DNA of 64,000 nucleotides. Source: Pseudomonas sputi (GTDB taxonomy: Bacteria > Pseudomonadota > Gammaproteobacteria > Pseudomonadales > Pseudomonadaceae). Every line of letters begins with the position of its first letter. Within the stretch, counting starts at the first letter, position 1. The notes below the pieces were generated by a model. It did not search any database. It saw nothing but the letters and a program-made list of their open reading frames with translations, and was not told where the DNA came from. The DNA is taken from positions 155,066 through 219,065 of the forward strand of contig NZ_BQHI01000009.1 in NCBI RefSeq assembly GCF_021603585.1, in the 5' to 3' direction. Made by a program: the position numbers and the translations under genes. Shown here one piece after another: positions 61,220 through 64,000 of this stretch.

Positions 61220-62203
61220 ATGAAAGGTTTGTTCAACGGCGTTATCGCCATGGCGTTGGTCGGTGCAATGTCCAGCGCCATGGCGCAGGCACCGCAGGTC
61301 GGCACCCAGGCGCCGGGTTATTTCCGATTGGCGCTGGGCGACTACGAGGTGACGGCGCTGTTCGATGGCTACAACGATTTGTCGCCGAAGCTGTTGCAGG
61401 GCATGAGTCAGAGCCAGATTCGCGCGCTGTTGGCCCGTCGCTCGATTGAAACGCCGGGCGTGCAGACTGCGTTCAATGCGTTCCTGGTCAACACCGGCAA
61501 ACAACTGATTCTTGTGGATACCGGCGCGGGCCAGTGCATCGGCGCCACCGCCGGCCAGCTCTCGGCGAACATGCAGGCAGCGGGTTACAAGCCTGAGCAG
61601 GTCGACGCGATTCTGCTGACGCACCTGCACCTGGATCACGTCTGTGGGCTGGTCGATGGCCAGCAACGGCCGATCTTTGCCAATGCCACGGTCTACGCCG
61701 CCAAGGCCGAAGCCGATTACTGGCTCGATCCGCAGGCCGAGGCGAAGGCGCCAGCCGGTGCCCGGGAGTTCTTCAAGATCGCCCAGGAGTCCACTGCGCC
61801 TTACGTGGCGGTCGGGCGCTTCAAGACGTTCGCAGAGGGCCAGTCGCCGTTGCCGGGAGTGGTCGAAGCCACGCTGGAAGCCGGGCACACGCCGGGCAGT
61901 ACCACCTACCGCTTCACTTCGCAGAACCAGAGCATCGTGTTCATGGGAGACCTGGTGCACAACCTGGCGGTGCAGTTCGAGCATCCGGAGGTGTCGATCC
62001 GCTTCGACGTCAACGGTCAGCAAGCGATCAAGAGCCGTAACGCCGTGTTCAGCGCAGCGGCGGCCAGCAAGACCTGGGTCACGGCTGCGCACTTGCCGTT
62101 CCCTGGGATCGGCCACATCACGGCGGTCGACAAGCACTTCCAGTGGGTGCCGGTCGAATACGGCCCGTACAAACGCGCGGCCAACGTGCCGCTGATCGAG
62201 TAA
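61220..62203 (+). CDS. Secreted metallo-beta-lactamase-fold hydrolase
   Basis: A 327-aa protein with a signal peptide (GLFNGVIAMALVGAMSSAMA). The fold's metal motif is LLTHLHLDHVCGL (H-x-H-x-D-H); further ligands are in EAGHTPGSTTYRF and FMGDLVHN. GQLILVDTG-type sequence precedes it (QLILVDTGAGQCIG). It may be a lactonase or similar esterase of the AHL-lactonase-like branch; the substrate is not determined. GAGGGG before ATG 61,220 supports this start over the in-frame ATG at 61,157. Confidence 0.88.
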   Translation: MKGLFNGVIAMALVGAMSSAMAQAPQVGTQAPGYFRLALGDYEVTALFDGYNDLSPKLLQGMSQSQIRALLARRSIETPGVQTAFNAFLVNTGKQLILVDTGAGQCIGATAGQLSANMQAAGYKPEQVDAILLTHLHLDHVCGLVDGQQRPIFANATVYAAKAEADYWLDPQAEAKAPAGAREFFKIAQESTAPYVAVGRFKTFAEGQSPLPGVVEATLEAGHTPGSTTYRFTSQNQSIVFMGDLVHNLAVQFEHPEVSIRFDVNGQQAIKSRNAVFSAAAASKTWVTAAHLPFPGIGHITAVDKHFQWVPVEYGPYKRAANVPLIE

Positions 62204-62248
62204 AGTGCCACCCTTTCACGTCAGGCTCAAACAAGGAAAACGTGCCCC

Positions 62249-63172
62249 ATGAACCGTAACGATCTGCGTCGCGTCGACATGAACCTGCTGGTGATTTTCG
62301 AAGCGCTGATGTTCGAAAAGAACCTGACCCGCGTCGCCGAAAAACTGTTCATGGGCCAGCCGGCGGTGAGCGCGGCGCTGGGCCGTTTGCGCGATCTGTT
62401 CGACGACCCGCTGTTGCTGCGCAATGGCCGGGGCATGGAACCGACGGCGCGGGCGCTGGCGATTCTGCGGGAACTGCAACCGGCGATGGACGTGATTTCC
62501 GGCGCAGTCAGCCGGGCCAAGGAGTTCGATCCGGCCACCAGTTGCGACGTGTTTCGCATCGGCTTGTCGGACGATGCCGAATTCGGTCTGTTCCCGCCGC
62601 TGCTGCGTCAGTTGCAGGAAGAGGCGCCGGGGATTGTCGTGGTGGTACGTCGCGCCAATTACCTGCTGATGCCGACATTGCTGGCTTCCGGGGAAATCTC
62701 CGTCGGCGTGAGTTACACCACCGATCTGCCGGCCAACGCCAAGCGCAAGAAACTGCGCGATATTCCCTGCAAGGTCTTGCGTGGCGATAACCGTCCAGGT
62801 CCGCTGACCCTCGACGAATACTGCGAGCGACCTCACGCGATGGTGTCGTTCTCGGGTGACCTGAGCGGCAACATCGATGTGGATCTGGCCAAGGTCGGCC
62901 GCAGCCGCCGCGTGGTGCTCGGTGTGCCGCAGTTCAGCGGCTTGCGCGCGCTGCTGGCGGGCACCGAGATGATCGCGACCGTGCCGGATTATGCGGCATG
63001 TGCCTTGGTCGAAGGGTGTGCGTTGCGGGCAGAAGATCCGCCGTTTCCGATTGATGCGGCGCAACTGTCGATGGCGTGGAGCGGGGTGCATGACAACGAT
63101 CCGGCGGAGAAATGGCTGCGGTCGCGGATCAGTCAGTTCATGTCGGTGTCGCTGGATATTCCGGTGATCTAG
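62249..63172 (+). CDS. LysR-family regulator
   Basis: A 307-aa protein of the NahR/PcpR-like branch: DLRRVDMNLLVIFEALMFEK, VAEKLFMGQPAVSAALGRLR (helix-turn-helix), and an effector domain from residue 95 (FRIGLSDDAEFGLFPPLLRQ). The effector is unknown. AAGGAAA lies before ATG 62,249. It is in the same direction as, and 45 bp after, the secreted hydrolase, so the two may be linked. Confidence 0.9.
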   Translation: MNRNDLRRVDMNLLVIFEALMFEKNLTRVAEKLFMGQPAVSAALGRLRDLFDDPLLLRNGRGMEPTARALAILRELQPAMDVISGAVSRAKEFDPATSCDVFRIGLSDDAEFGLFPPLLRQLQEEAPGIVVVVRRANYLLMPTLLASGEISVGVSYTTDLPANAKRKKLRDIPCKVLRGDNRPGPLTLDEYCERPHAMVSFSGDLSGNIDVDLAKVGRSRRVVLGVPQFSGLRALLAGTEMIATVPDYAACALVEGCALRAEDPPFPIDAAQLSMAWSGVHDNDPAEKWLRSRISQFMSVSLDIPVI

Positions 63173-63190
63173 TCATTCCGGTTGCAAGGC

Positions 63191-63214
63191 AAACGGCCTG
63201 CGGGCCGTTTTTTT
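63191..63214 (+). terminator. Terminator after the LysR gene
   Basis: AAACGGCC, TGC loop, GGGCCGTTT and a T run, 19 bases after the stop. Confidence 0.85.
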
Positions 63215-63339
63215 CCATCCATATCACTTTGACCATTCGTCTTAAACCCACGTCAACCTGTAATTTCTGACAGTAGCCAACCCCGCCAAAGCGCCGCTCA
63301 ATACCGCCATCACCTGCCACTCGAGCGGAGTTCGCGCCC

Positions 63340-64000
63340 ATGACTGTCAATAACCCCACTGCCGCCACACCGAAGGTGCTCAAGGAACTCGACGTTCCAG
63401 GTCGCACCGCGCCCGTGTCGCAAGCTCCGTTAATCTGGGGTCTGGGCATTGCAGCCGTGCGGGACAACTTCCCCAAACAAGGCCTGCTGTGCCGCGCCGG
63501 GCCGTGGGGAGTCATGAGCCGGGGCGACAAGCTGGTGATCTCCCTGGGCGGGCAATCGGTATTCAACAAAACCGTCGAGGCTCATGAAGTCGACAAGACA
63601 CTGTCGATGTTCGTGCCCGCTGCCCGTTTCATTGACGGCACGTCCACGCTGGCCTACGCCGTCACCCGCCAGGGCGGAACGGCCGAACCGTCGGAAGTGA
63701 TGCAGGTGCGGGTCAAACTCACCCGTCCCGGTGGCCATGACAGCGACGAAGGGCCGGGCCACTCGAAACTGAAAATGACCCTCCCCGAGGAGATTCTCAA
63801 GGACGGCATCGACAAGGATAACGTCGCCGCCGGCGTGAAGGTCACCATCGGTCCCTCTGGCGACGGGCCAGAACCTTACCCCAACGCAGCGGCCGGTGAC
63901 GTGATTCAGGTGACGTGGGGCGGGCGGTTCGTGCTCTACGGACCGCTGACCCAGGATGAGGCCGACGGCAAAGTGCCGGTTGTGGTGCACATCAAAGAGG
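63340..64000 (+). CDS. Start of a large surface-protein-like gene, cut by the window edge
   Basis: The frame is open from ATG 63,340 (GGAG nine bases upstream) to the end of the window, 220 codons. There is no signal peptide at the start. The sequence contains Ig-like, repeat-type beta segments (QAPLIWGLGIAAVRDNFPKQ; VTRQGGTAEPSEVMQVRVKL; TIGPSGDGPEPYP; DVIQVTWGGRFVLY). I recall large Pseudomonas proteins built of such Ig-like repeats, of unknown function. Full length and C-terminal domains cannot be judged. Confidence 0.7.
   Translation, partial: MTVNNPTAATPKVLKELDVPGRTAPVSQAPLIWGLGIAAVRDNFPKQGLLCRAGPWGVMSRGDKLVISLGGQSVFNKTVEAHEVDKTLSMFVPAARFIDGTSTLAYAVTRQGGTAEPSEVMQVRVKLTRPGGHDSDEGPGHSKLKMTLPEEILKDGIDKDNVAAGVKVTIGPSGDGPEPYPNAAAGDVIQVTWGGRFVLYGPLTQDEADGKVPVVVHIKE

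Overview
The window is a piece of a Pseudomonas chromosome, most probably from the P. fluorescens group. The core gene order and codon style are typical: thrS-infC-rpmI-rplT-pheST-ihfA-merR-tRNA-Pro, the rbs ribose cluster, ansB and DUF1654. The right two thirds are GC-rich and densely coded. The left third (1 to about 20,895) is visibly AT-richer, has long gene-poor gaps and carries accessory genes.

Left region (1-20,895): a genomic island. Its right end holds four tightly packed minus-strand genes (14,963-20,864): three tyrosine-recombinase-like proteins of 402, 722 and 654 aa and a 191-aa coiled-coil protein. This is the ginABCD arrangement that defines GInt islands. The island sits inside a chromosomal endonuclease I gene; only its 5' part survives (20,872-21,264) and it reads straight into ginA. 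Cargo includes an Mrr-type nuclease cut by the window edge, an FRG-domain protein, a DEDD exonuclease-like protein, a second complete EndA-type nuclease, an RmuC homologue, two small regulators, an overlapping pair (UPF0174/YaaW-like plus a coiled-coil membrane protein), and a small secreted protein whose paralogue lies in the core at 48,113. Non-coding oddities are a perfect 20-bp inverted repeat enclosing further half-sites (10,782-10,846), and two copies of a roughly 100-bp GC-rich element (10,873 and 13,738). The left end of the island was not found.

Middle region (21,269-40,716): DUF1654, secreted asparaginase/glutaminase AnsB, then a ribose utilisation operon (rbsB-A-C-R-K-D) ending with a predicted exported nucleoside hydrolase, so that nucleosides split outside the cytoplasm could feed the ribose transporter. 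A LacI-type palindrome sits at the rbs promoter. Small envelope proteins and a cold-shock protein follow, then the translation cluster and tRNA-Pro(GGG).

RNA-repair region (40,752-48,477): rtcR diverges from a sigma-54-driven operon rsr (Ro60/TROVE) - two tandem structured RNAs - rtcB - rlaP - rtcA. The two RNAs share an internal-loop motif and look like a Y-RNA pair.

Right region (48,500-64,000): ordinary accessory metabolism and regulation. It holds a VOC protein, an alpha/beta hydrolase, a quinone oxidoreductase, an MFS exporter with a divergent LysR regulator, a pirin, a GlxA-type AraC regulator, two convergent winged-helix/ATPase regulators (one apparently truncated), a flavodoxin, an AraC protein, a secreted metallo-beta-lactamase-fold hydrolase, a LysR regulator, and the start of a large surface-protein-like gene cut by the right edge.
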